Assembly (NCBI GenBank): GCA_030592565.1 | Contig: JAUVIX010000026.1 | Span: forward strand, 1-17,949 | DNA from: Chlorobiota bacterium | GTDB lineage: Bacteria > Bacteroidota > Bacteroidia > Bacteroidales > JAADJA01 | Direction of reading: 5' to 3' | DNA: 17,949 bases | Shown: piece after piece, positions 1 to 5,727 of the stretch | Layout of the letters: every line of letters begins with the position of its first letter | Numbering within the stretch: the first letter of the stretch is position 1 | The notes under the pieces: model-generated | What the model was told of the DNA's origin: nothing | The model's database searches: none | What the model saw: only the letters and a program-made list of their open reading frames with translations | Program-made: the position numbers and the translations under genes

Positions 1-18
1 AAAAAGATTTAAAATAAC

Positions 19-50
19 TTGACCATTAAAATAAAAAAAACATATCTTTG
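19..50 (+). promoter_or_regulatory. Bacteroidota-type promoter for tRNA-Gly
   Basis: A -33 element TTGAC begins at 19 and a -7 element TATCTTTG lies at 43-50, with 21 bases between TTG and the -7 box. This matches the Bacteroidota housekeeping sigma consensus (TTTG / TAnnTTTG). The tRNA starts 19 bases after the -7 box, which leaves a short 5' leader for RNase P to remove. Confidence 0.75.
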
Positions 51-68
51 CACCCTGAATTTTAATAA

Positions 69-141
<73 letters not shown>

Positions 142-147
142 CAATGG

Positions 148-175
148 GTCTCTCAAGCGTGAGAGACATTTTTTT
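148..175 (+). terminator. Intrinsic terminator between the two tRNA genes
   Basis: An 8-bp perfect stem, GTCTCTCA (148-155) with TGAGAGAC (160-167), closes a 4-base loop AGCG and is followed by A and seven T residues (169-175). It should end the tRNA-Gly transcript. It sits only 8 bases before tRNA-Leu, which is odd for a co-transcribed tRNA cluster. Confidence 0.8.
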
Positions 176-183
176 GAAAAGCT

Positions 184-267
184 GCCCGGGTGGTGGAATT
201 GGTAGACACGAGGGACTTAAAATCCCTTGGCCTCACGGCCGTGCGGGTTCAAGTCCCGCTCCGGGTA
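184..267 (+). tRNA. tRNA-Leu(TAA)
   Basis: A long type II tRNA. The acceptor stem GCCCGGG (184-190) pairs with TCCGGGT (260-266), with G-U pairs at both ends, and the discriminator is A267. The anticodon stem AGGGA/TCCCT holds the loop CTTAAAA with anticodon TAA. A GC-rich variable arm (GCCTCACGGC) is present, as expected for leucine tRNAs. The T arm is GCGGG TTCAAGT CCCGC. The CCA end is not encoded. There is no room for a separate full promoter between the upstream terminator and this gene. Confidence 0.95.
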
Positions 268-276
268 CAGATTATG

Positions 277-314
277 AAGCTAACACATATATAAACAAAG
301 TGTTAGCTTTTTTT
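277..314 (+). terminator. Intrinsic terminator after tRNA-Leu
   Basis: A perfect 10-bp stem, AAGCTAACAC (277-286) with GTGTTAGCTT (300-309), encloses a 13-base A-rich loop and runs into a T tract ending at 314. It starts 10 bases after the tRNA-Leu discriminator base and should end the tRNA transcript. Confidence 0.88.
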
Positions 315-396
315 GTGGGGTTAATTGGGGGCAAGGATTTTTTATTTTAATAAAAATTCATTTTATAACTAAAAATTCCATAAGCTATTTTTTATG

Positions 397-404
397 TATA
401 TTTG
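397..404 (+). promoter_or_regulatory. Candidate -7 element for the toxin-antitoxin operon
   Basis: TATATTTG at 397-404 fits TAnnTTTG and lies 34 bases before the antitoxin ATG at 439. No convincing TTG is seen at -33, so the promoter may be weak or activator-dependent. Confidence 0.45.
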
Positions 405-438
405 TGCGTAATTTTAAATATTTATCTAGCATTTAAAA

Positions 439-669
439 ATGAACTTACAATATATTTCTGATAGTAAAGGAAAGACCTCCGGCGTTTTTATTCCAATAGA
501 GGACTGGAATAGAATAAAAGATAAATTATGCGAGGTTGACCTTGAAATTTCCGATATTCCAGTTTGGCATATTGAAGAAGTAAGAAAGCGTATAGAAGAT
601 TTTAAACATCGTAATGAGATTGCATTGGACTTCAATACTGTTATGGATGAGATAGATAAAGAATTGTGA
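439..669 (+). CDS. Antitoxin of a RelE/ParE-type toxin-antitoxin module
   Basis: A 76-residue acidic protein starting at ATG 439. It begins MNLQYISDSKGKTSGVFIP followed by a helical, charged C-terminal half rich in E, K and D. This is the usual look of small Bacteroidota antitoxins paired with RelE/ParE toxins: a short N-terminal beta hairpin, then a long toxin-binding helix. Its stop codon overlaps the toxin start (GTGA at 666-669), so the two are translationally coupled with the antitoxin first, the standard order for type II modules. It would bind and neutralise the toxin and probably help repress the operon. The assignment rests mainly on size, composition and the downstream toxin; no classical DNA-binding motif can be named with certainty. 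Confidence 0.78.
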   Translation: MNLQYISDSKGKTSGVFIPIEDWNRIKDKLCEVDLEISDIPVWHIEEVRKRIEDFKHRNEIALDFNTVMDEIDKEL

Positions 670-968
670 TTTTTAAATCTATATTATTACCAGCAGCAAA
701 AGAGGATATAAGAGAAGCTGCATTATGGTACAAAGGAAAAGGAACAGGGTTAGGTAAAAGGTTTACAGCTGAAGTTAGGGATAAGGTTAGATTTATTCAG
801 AAAAATCCGAGAGCTTCTAATATTCGGTATGATAACATTAGAACTGCGGTTTTATCAGTTTTTCCTTTTATGATTCATTATTTTATTGATGAAGCCAACA
901 AAAGTGTAATAATTATTTCTGTTTTACATACAAGTTGCAATCCTGATATATGGGCAGAAAGAAAATAA
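666..968 (+). CDS. RelE/ParE-family toxin
   Basis: A 100-residue protein starting with GTG at 666, overlapping the antitoxin stop by 4 bases. Family hallmarks are the N-terminal strand followed by A-x-E-D-I-R-E-A-A-x-W-Y (residues about 11-22), a basic central helix (GKRFTAEVRDKVRFIQKNP), then the R-x-D-x-I-R-T-A-V-x-x-F-P-F strand (about 54-68) and a final strand I-I-I-S-V-L-H-T-S. Members either cleave mRNA on the ribosome (RelE) or poison gyrase (ParE); sequence alone does not separate these. In most relatives the motif after H-T-S is R-N-P; here residue 91 is Cys (codon TGC at 936-938), which removes a conserved arginine and may weaken toxicity. The MFS transporter gene starts 18 bases downstream in the same direction. 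Confidence 0.85.
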   Translation: MIFKSILLPAAKEDIREAALWYKGKGTGLGKRFTAEVRDKVRFIQKNPRASNIRYDNIRTAVLSVFPFMIHYFIDEANKSVIIISVLHTSCNPDIWAERK

Positions 969-986
969 ACATCTAACATTTTATTT

Positions 987-2507
987 ATGAAGCAAAAACC
1001 ACGTCTATCGTTCTGGCAAATATGGAATATGAGTTTTGGCTTTCTTGGTATCCAGTTTGGTTTTGCCTTGCAAAATGCAAACGTAAGCCGGATTTTTGAA
1101 ACCCTTGGCGCTAATGTTGAAGATATTCCCATCCTTTGGATCGCTGCTCCCGTTACAGGTCTTATTATTCAACCTATTATTGGTTATATGAGCGATAATA
1201 CCTGGGGAAGGCTGGGAAGACGGAGACCATATTTTCTTGTTGGTGCTATTATGGCTTCAATTGCCCTTTTTATTATGCCCAACTCTCCTGTATTATGGAT
1301 AGCAGCAGGAATGTTATGGATAATGGATGCTTCTATTAATATTTCTATGGAACCGTTTAGGGCGTTTGTTGGCGATATGCTGCCTTCGGAACAGAGGACC
1401 AGAGGTTTTGCAATGCAAAGTTTTTTTATTGGGACAGGTGCTGTTGTGGCCTCTGCTTTGCCCTATATTATGACAAACTGGTTTGGGATTGAAAATACCG
1501 CGCCTGAAGGAATTATCCCCCCATCTGTTAAATTTTCATTTTATATTGGTGGTGCTATATTCTTTCTTGCTGTGCTGTGGACTGTTTTAAGGACAAAGGA
1601 ATATTCACCTGAGGAGCTGAAGGAGTTTGAAGATAGCAATTCTGATAAGCTTGAGCGGAATGTTGAATCAGATGAAATTCTTCCAGCCCAACGCTTTTTG
1701 AAAAGTAGTTTATTATGGATTGTTGTTGGTGCTATTTTAACTTGGCTTGTATATTTTTATCAGCTTGAAGCTGAACTATATATTCTTGGTTTTGGATTAA
1801 TTGTTTTTGGTTTTATTCAATTATTAACAGGAACTCTAATAAATAGCGGGCGGGATAAAAATGGGTTTGTGGTTGTGATAAACGACCTTTTTAAGATGCC
1901 CAAAACAATGAAGCAGCTTGCTGTTGTACAGTTTTTCTCCTGGTTTGCCCTTTTTGCTATGTGGATTTATACAACTGCCGCCGTAACAAGCCATATTTAT
2001 GGAACCGAAGATTCAACCTCAAAACTTTTTAATGAAGGAGCTGACTGGGTTGGTGTTATGTTTGCCGCTTACAATGGTTTTGCTGCTATTGTAGCGTTTT
2101 TGTTACCGGTATTGGCCAAATATACAAACAGAAAAATAACCCACCTGATAGCACTTGTCGCCGGAGGTCTAGGACTTATTTCGATATACTTTTTTAATGA
2201 TCCTAATTTGCTTATTTTTTCAATGGTAGGCGTGGGGTTAGCCTGGGCAAGTATTCTTTCAATGCCATACGCAATATTAACCGGCTCTCTTCCGCAGGAT
2301 AAAATGGGTACTTATATGGGTATTTTTAATTTCTTTATCGTCATACCCCAGATACTGGCGGCCAGTATTCTTGGATTCTTTGTGAAAAATATTGTAGGAG
2401 GAGAGGCAATTTATGCTTTGATTTTGGGCGGTGCATCAATGATTATTGCAGGATTGCTGACATTGCTGGTTGATGATGTGGATGATCCGAACAGGGTGCG
2501 AAGTTAG
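987..2507 (+). CDS. MFS sugar transporter, SLC45/GPH-like
   Basis: A 506-residue inner-membrane protein with about 12 hydrophobic segments in two halves. A charged linker (about 205-232, E/D-rich) separates the halves, and an extra hydrophobic pair follows it. The loop between the second and third helices reads G-Y-M-S-D-N-T-W-G-R-L-G-R-R-R-P-Y-F (residues 66-83), the hallmark of the glycoside-pentoside-hexuronide / SLC45 sucrose-maltose symporter group. In Bacteroidota such proteins probably import disaccharides with a cation. No sugar-processing gene is next to it here, so the substrate is open. The ATG at 987 lies 18 bases after the toxin stop without a clear ribosome binding site. The gene converges on the ECF operon. 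Confidence 0.85.
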   Translation: MKQKPRLSFWQIWNMSFGFLGIQFGFALQNANVSRIFETLGANVEDIPILWIAAPVTGLIIQPIIGYMSDNTWGRLGRRRPYFLVGAIMASIALFIMPNSPVLWIAAGMLWIMDASINISMEPFRAFVGDMLPSEQRTRGFAMQSFFIGTGAVVASALPYIMTNWFGIENTAPEGIIPPSVKFSFYIGGAIFFLAVLWTVLRTKEYSPEELKEFEDSNSDKLERNVESDEILPAQRFLKSSLLWIVVGAILTWLVYFYQLEAELYILGFGLIVFGFIQLLTGTLINSGRDKNGFVVVINDLFKMPKTMKQLAVVQFFSWFALFAMWIYTTAAVTSHIYGTEDSTSKLFNEGADWVGVMFAAYNGFAAIVAFLLPVLAKYTNRKITHLIALVAGGLGLISIYFFNDPNLLIFSMVGVGLAWASILSMPYAILTGSLPQDKMGTYMGIFNFFIVIPQILAASILGFFVKNIVGGEAIYALILGGASMIIAGLLTLLVDDVDDPNRVRS

Positions 2508-2512
2508 AAAGT

Positions 2513-2540
2513 GTTAGGTGTTGGATGTTATGAGTTATTT
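2513..2540 (+). repeat. Degenerate 7-bp tandem repeat GTTRNNN, four units
   Basis: GTTA, GTTG, GTTA and GTTA occur at 2513, 2520, 2527 and 2534, exactly 7 bases apart, starting 6 bases after the transporter stop codon. The other three positions of each unit vary. The same heptad in the same orientation relative to its gene lies after the antiporter relic (12100-12148). Its last unit overlaps a weak hairpin, GTTATT (2534-2539) with AATAAC (2543-2548). Confidence 0.65.
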
Positions 2541-2555
2541 TGAATAACCCAACTT

Positions 2556-3695
2556 CTATTTCAATTCTACGTTACAATTGGAGCACTTAAGAGTGATCTT
2601 TGAATTTGTGGTTTTGCTTCCAATTTTCTTTTCAAAAGTAGCCTGACCATTTATGAGAGCTTCCCTTTTTTGACCAGGATAAATGTCGTCAGGGCTTTCC
2701 AGATCGGTAAACTCCAGATCGGCATTAAGGATATAATCTAACTCATTCAGATTTAGGATGTAATCGTTGAATTGTCCATCAAGAGAAATGCTTTCAAATC
2801 CAGGGTCAATATTATCAATCTTAATGGTTCCGCTTTTGTTATTGAATTTAACTGATTTATCAAGATTGTTGATAGAAATATCTGTGAAATTTCCTGTACC
2901 TTCAAGTGATTCAAGGTTGTCAATTGTAATATTATCGCTTCTGGATTTGATGTAAAGGGCTGAGCAATTGTTAATTTGTATTTCTGAAAATTGACTTGAG
3001 AGGTAAACATTTTTAATGCTGCCTATTTTAGCATCTTTGCAGGAATATAGAAATAATTTTGAGTTCTCTAAAGCTTCGATATTTGCTTTGCCATATCTGA
3101 TATGAAACAAGTCTGTTGATTTGTCAAGTTTTAATCTTCCTGCTCTGAAATTTCCATTTCTTAAGTTTAATTGCATTTTTCCTGAAAAGTCTGAAATACT
3201 AACATCTCCATAACTATTAATAATGGTTAGATTGTTTATAGTGGCGGGTAGCTTTATTTCATAACTGATGCTGTATTGTTTTACTTCCGCATTCTTTTTA
3301 AACCAAGGGGCATAGACTTTTTTGTCATCTTTGCAATTACACTGGTTTTTAATGTTTGAGAAACTTGTCTGTGAATGGAAGTAGTATTCTCCCAATTTAC
3401 TTTTTTCCACCTTCATTTCAGGATTTATTTTTTCAATAAAGCGTTCTGCATCGTCATTCTCCCACGCTATCACTTTTATGGTAACTGAAACTTTCAGCTT
3501 GTTTTTATTCCAATGGCTTATGTTAATGTTGCCAAAAGCATTGATAATATTAACAATTTTAATATTTTGCTCATCATATACTTTCTCAATTTTCTTAACT
3601 TTAGATATTAACTGTTCTTGTGAATATCCGGTGATAGTGAAAAGCAGGCAAAACGCGATTAAGCTAAATTTGATAAGTCTTTTTTCTGTTTTCAT
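2556..3695 (-). CDS. Exported DUF4097-like beta-repeat protein of ECF operon
   Basis: A 379-residue protein with a clear signal peptide (K-rich start, hydrophobic residues 9-23, cleavage near GYSQ-E26/27), so it acts in the periplasm or at the outer membrane. The mature part begins with the pattern V-x-N-x-x-N-A-F-G-N-I-N-I-S-H-W-x-K-x-x-L-K-V-x-V (about 48-72). It continues with repeated short strands of the type GDVSISDFSG and GNFTDISINNL, typical of DUF4097 / putative adhesin (GIN-like) solenoids. Cysteines occur as C-N-C (119, 121) and a C-terminal C-S-N-C (371-374), which could form disulfides. It is the last gene of the operon and overlaps the upstream gene by 32 bases, so it is probably made under the control of the ECF sigma factor. 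Its exact role is unknown; a structural or sensing role at the envelope is inferred. Confidence 0.75.
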   Translation of the reverse strand: MKTEKRLIKFSLIAFCLLFTITGYSQEQLISKVKKIEKVYDEQNIKIVNIINAFGNINISHWNKNKLKVSVTIKVIAWENDDAERFIEKINPEMKVEKSKLGEYYFHSQTSFSNIKNQCNCKDDKKVYAPWFKKNAEVKQYSISYEIKLPATINNLTIINSYGDVSISDFSGKMQLNLRNGNFRAGRLKLDKSTDLFHIRYGKANIEALENSKLFLYSCKDAKIGSIKNVYLSSQFSEIQINNCSALYIKSRSDNITIDNLESLEGTGNFTDISINNLDKSVKFNNKSGTIKIDNIDPGFESISLDGQFNDYILNLNELDYILNADLEFTDLESPDDIYPGQKREALINGQATFEKKIGSKTTNSKITLKCSNCNVELK

Positions 3696-4203
3696 AACTT
3701 TTTATTTTTTGAATTTCTAATAATAATCTGTTTAATACATCCAGCTTTTGTTGTTGGGTTTCAATAATAGCTCTTATCAACTCTTCCTGAAAGCCATATT
3801 TGTCAATATCTTTTTTATACTGTTCATATTGGTTGTCAAGTTCCTCAATTTCATTAAAGAAAGGTTGAAACAGTTGCTTGCTTGAGATATCTTCATAATC
3901 TATCTGTTGCTTTTTTTCTTCAATTAGATTTGCAAAATAGAATTCTGTCTCCGAAAGCTCTGCCGATACTTCACAATAGTAATCTGTTATATATTTAGGG
4001 GTTCTGTTAACGGTTGTCATTAAAGTGGTAATTCCGACAATTATTAAAATTGAGGCGGCCATACTAATCCTGATGAAAAGCCTTCTAACCTTGTTCCTGT
4101 GTAACTTTTGATCAATCCCTTTCCAAACAGTTTCTTTTTCCGGCAAGGTGTCATATGTGTTAGTCATTATTTTTTTGACCGATATTTCAAACTTGTCCTT
4201 CAT
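3664..4203 (-). CDS. Single-pass membrane protein, probable anti-sigma factor
   Basis: A 179-residue protein with a short cytoplasmic N-terminus (about residues 1-42, containing T-L-P-E-K-E-T-V-W-K-G-I-D-Q-K-L), one transmembrane segment (about 43-63) and a periplasmic helical, coiled-coil-like domain rich in E, Q and K (about 85-175). Its position directly after an ECF sigma gene, overlapping it by 17 bases, and this topology are what is expected for a membrane anti-sigma factor that holds the sigma factor inactive. The zinc-binding H-x3-C-x2-C motif of ZAS anti-sigma factors is absent, so it belongs to a different class. The function is inferred from context, not from a recognised catalytic motif. 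Confidence 0.7.
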   Translation of the reverse strand: MKDKFEISVKKIMTNTYDTLPEKETVWKGIDQKLHRNKVRRLFIRISMAASILIIVGITTLMTTVNRTPKYITDYYCEVSAELSETEFYFANLIEEKKQQIDYEDISSKQLFQPFFNEIEELDNQYEQYKKDIDKYGFQEELIRAIIETQQQKLDVLNRLLLEIQKIKSYENRKKTYQI

Positions 4204-4717
4204 TTCTTATTTGTGTTAATCGTATTTTCAATAATTGTTTTGCCCTTTGATATTGCGATTTTGATGTTGATTCCGAGATACTTAGCATTTTTGCTATCTC
4301 TTTATGTTTGTAATCTTCAACTAAATAGAGGTTTAATATTAATCTGCATCCTTCGGGAAGTTTTGCAATTTCCTCTTTTAACCTTATATGATCAACTTCA
4401 AAATATTCATTATCTGTATCTTCTTCGTTCAAATAATTTTCAGGTAATTCATCAAACACTACCTTTTTTCTATTTATGAAGTTCATACATTCGTTAAGTG
4501 TGATTCTTTTAATCCATCCGCCGAACTTCCCATTATGTTTTAGCCTTTTAAGGTTTGAAAATGCTTTTACAAAGGAATCTTGTAGCACTTCTTCGGCATC
4601 CGCATTATTGTCAATAAACCTTCGGCATATTGAATACATTGAGTCAGCGTACATTAAATATATCCTGTATTGAGAAGACCTGTTCCCCTTTTTGCAACTG
4701 TTGATCAGGTCAACCAT
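4187..4717 (-). CDS. ECF-type RNA polymerase sigma-70 factor
   Basis: From ATG at 4717 the protein has 176 residues. Region 2 is seen in Y-R-I-Y-L-M-Y-A-D-S-M-Y-S-I-C-R-R-F and D-A-E-E-V-L-Q-D-S-F-V-K-A-F-x-N-L, followed by G-G-W-I-K-R-I-T-L-N-E-C. Region 4 is seen in L-P-E-G-C-R-L-I-L-N-L-Y, then the helix-turn-helix H-K-E-I-A-K-M-L-S-I-S-E-S-T-S-K-S-Q-Y-Q-R-A-K. A TTG at 4741 would add eight residues; I prefer ATG 4717 because relatives usually begin only a few residues before L-I-x-x-C-x-x-G. It heads a three-gene overlapping operon with the membrane protein and the exported protein downstream. The likely mechanism is release of sigma from the membrane protein on an envelope signal, with autoregulation. 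A -7 box and an inverted repeat lie upstream. Confidence 0.88.
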   Translation of the reverse strand: MVDLINSCKKGNRSSQYRIYLMYADSMYSICRRFIDNNADAEEVLQDSFVKAFSNLKRLKHNGKFGGWIKRITLNECMNFINRKKVVFDELPENYLNEEDTDNEYFEVDHIRLKEEIAKLPEGCRLILNLYLVEDYKHKEIAKMLSISESTSKSQYQRAKQLLKIRLTQIRNEGQV

Positions 4718-4813
4718 ATTTTCTGTATTCAATGAATTCAATACTTTTTATTTTCTAATTATAAAGACAGATGAATTATGAAAAAGACGGAAAAATCATG
4801 TGAATATTTTATT

Positions 4814-4848
4814 CAAAGATAAAATTATAATAGCCGATATGCTATTAT
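4814..4848 (-). promoter_or_regulatory. Promoter region of ECF operon with inverted repeat
   Basis: On the minus strand a TATCTTTG -7 box occupies 4821-4814, about 97 bases before the ATG at 4717. Immediately upstream of it lies a perfect inverted repeat, ATAATAGC (4827-4834) and GCTATTAT (4841-4848), with a 6-base spacer. No -33 TTG is seen at the usual distance. The inverted repeat is therefore a candidate operator, or part of a promoter read by an alternative sigma factor. Confidence 0.5.
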
Positions 4849-4909
4849 GATTCAAAAAATAAAGATAAGGTTTTGTATTTTAGTAAAAAAGTTATATGTT
4901 TTTAAAGAA

Positions 4910-5038
4910 GTCCCGATAGGGACAATATACTGGTAAAAAACGTAAAACGATCGAATGCAAGTGCCGTTAGGTACGCAATATTTCAACCGTATAAAATGTA
5001 TTTGTAAATTTTCTTAGGACGGTACACCCTAATGGAAC
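4910..5038. repeat. Three degenerate REP-like palindromes
   Basis: GTCCC-GATA-GGGAC lies at 4910-4923, GTGCC-GTTA-GGTAC at 4961-4974, and a weaker relative, GTACACCCTAATGGAAC, at 5022-5038. The first two share a 5-bp arm with a 4-base loop, and all three are followed by an AAT(T)AT-type tail. Spacing is 51 and about 60 bases. The pattern resembles short palindromes of the type GTNCC-N4-GGNAC that I have seen scattered between genes in Bacteroidota. It is read here as a decayed cluster of such repeats; no transposase accompanies it. Confidence 0.5.
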
Positions 5039-5133
5039 AAATTATCTAATTCTGTTTTCGTAAAGAGGGGATCCAGAAATAAAAAATTGGTGTTGTAAAT
5101 CAATTACTTACATCGTGTGCAAAATCATTTATG

Positions 5134-5148
5134 GTGGACTGCGTCCAC
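5134..5148. repeat. Small perfect hairpin GTGGAC-TGC-GTCCAC
   Basis: A 6-bp stem (5134-5139 with 5143-5148) closes a 3-base loop. It has no T tract on either strand, so it is unlikely to be an intrinsic terminator. It belongs to the run of palindromes downstream of the tmRNA. Confidence 0.6.
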
Positions 5149-5173
5149 TGAAATCTGAAGAAGATTAAGCGGA

Positions 5174-5188
5174 TAGGGCGAAGCCCTA
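5174..5188. repeat. Small perfect hairpin TAGGGC-GAA-GCCCTA
   Basis: A 6-bp stem (5174-5179 with 5183-5188) closes the loop GAA. It directly abuts the larger hairpin at 5189-5227. There is no T tract on either strand. Confidence 0.6.
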
Positions 5189-5227
5189 CTTCGCTATTCC
5201 GAAAGTTTTCGGAATCGGAGAGCGAAG
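5189..5227 (-). repeat. Bulged hairpin directly abutting tmRNA 3' end
   Basis: The inner stem is ATTCCGAAA (5196-5204) with TTTCGGAAT (5207-5215). The outer stem is CTTCGCT (5189-5195) with AGCGAAG (5221-5227), with a 5-base bulge CGGAG on one side. On the minus strand it begins right at the tmRNA 3' end. It lacks a T tract, so it could be a processing signal or 3' barrier rather than a classical terminator. Confidence 0.6.
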
Positions 5228-5228
5228 G

Positions 5229-5627
5229 TGGAGCTGGGCGGAATCGAACCGCCGTCCAAACAAGCAGCTGAAACGCTTTCTACATGCTTAGCCGTTTATT
5301 GATTGTCGGGAGTTAACCGGGAAATGGCACCCAATTCAACACCTTATCTCTTTTATCTCACCGAATGAGCAGAGAGCAACCATCCGGCCAGCCTGAAATT
5401 AACTGCACTCCGTAAGTCAGACAGGAATCAAGCAGGTCCGTCTGCGGAATGTCCCGTCCCGAAACCTGGTTTCAGGATTTAGCTTAATCTACTAAACTTC
5501 GATTATGCTGCGAGAGCGTAATTTGTTTCGCCAATTATAGTTCGAGAATAGTTTTTAACGAGCCACATCCTCAATGCCCGGCATGCTTACAATCCTACTG
5601 TCCTTGCTGTCTAATCCAGTCAGCCCC
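5229..5627 (-). ncRNA. ssrA: tmRNA (transfer-messenger RNA)
   Basis: On the minus strand the RNA starts GGGGCTGACTGGATT at 5627. It ends with a tRNA-like T arm (GGTTCGATTCC) and the acceptor strand CAGCTCC (5236-5230), then A at 5229. The 5' GGGGCTG pairs with CAGCTCC. Inside is the tag reading frame at 5532-5503: GGC GAA ACA AAT TAC GCT CTC GCA GCA TAA, giving GETNYALAA, with the alanine that precedes it supplied by the charged tmRNA. The RNA rescues stalled ribosomes with SmpB and marks the products for proteolysis. The bases after A5229 read CC then T, so CCA is not fully encoded. The length of 399 bases is normal. Confidence 0.96.
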
Positions 5628-5676
5628 AATATTCTAAATTGTAATATGTTTAAAGAACTCTCTTCAAAGAGGAGTA

Positions 5677-5684
5677 CAAAGATA
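5677..5684 (-). promoter_or_regulatory. -7 element of the tmRNA promoter
   Basis: TATCTTTG on the minus strand (5684-5677) lies 49 bases before the mature tmRNA 5' end. The primary transcript would carry a short leader removed by RNase P. No clear -33 TTG is visible. Confidence 0.6.
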
Positions 5685-5727
5685 CAATAAAAACAGTTTG
5701 CTGGTAAAAAATATTATCAGGTACGTT

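Larger units (their letters stand above)
4849..5228. other. Gene-free stretch between ECF operon and tmRNA
   Basis: No convincing gene is present on either strand; translated frames are short and unlike any family I know. The stretch is not featureless. It holds three related imperfect palindromes (4910-5038) and three further hairpins (5134-5148, 5174-5188, 5189-5227), listed separately. The left part (4849-4909) is plain AT-rich DNA. Confidence 0.7.

Noticed and set aside
2534..2548. Intrinsic terminator between the transporter and the ECF operon
   Set aside because: The stem is only 6 A/T-rich base pairs with a 3-base loop and no T tract follows on either strand.
4718..4741. TTG start adding eight residues to the ECF sigma factor
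   Set aside because: ATG 4717 gives the usual short N-terminus before L-I-x-x-C-x-x-G; the extension is possible but has no support beyond being open.
4910..5227. CRISPR array
   Set aside because: Palindromes here are of different sequence and irregular spacing; there are no identical repeats of 24-40 bases with spacers and no cas genes.
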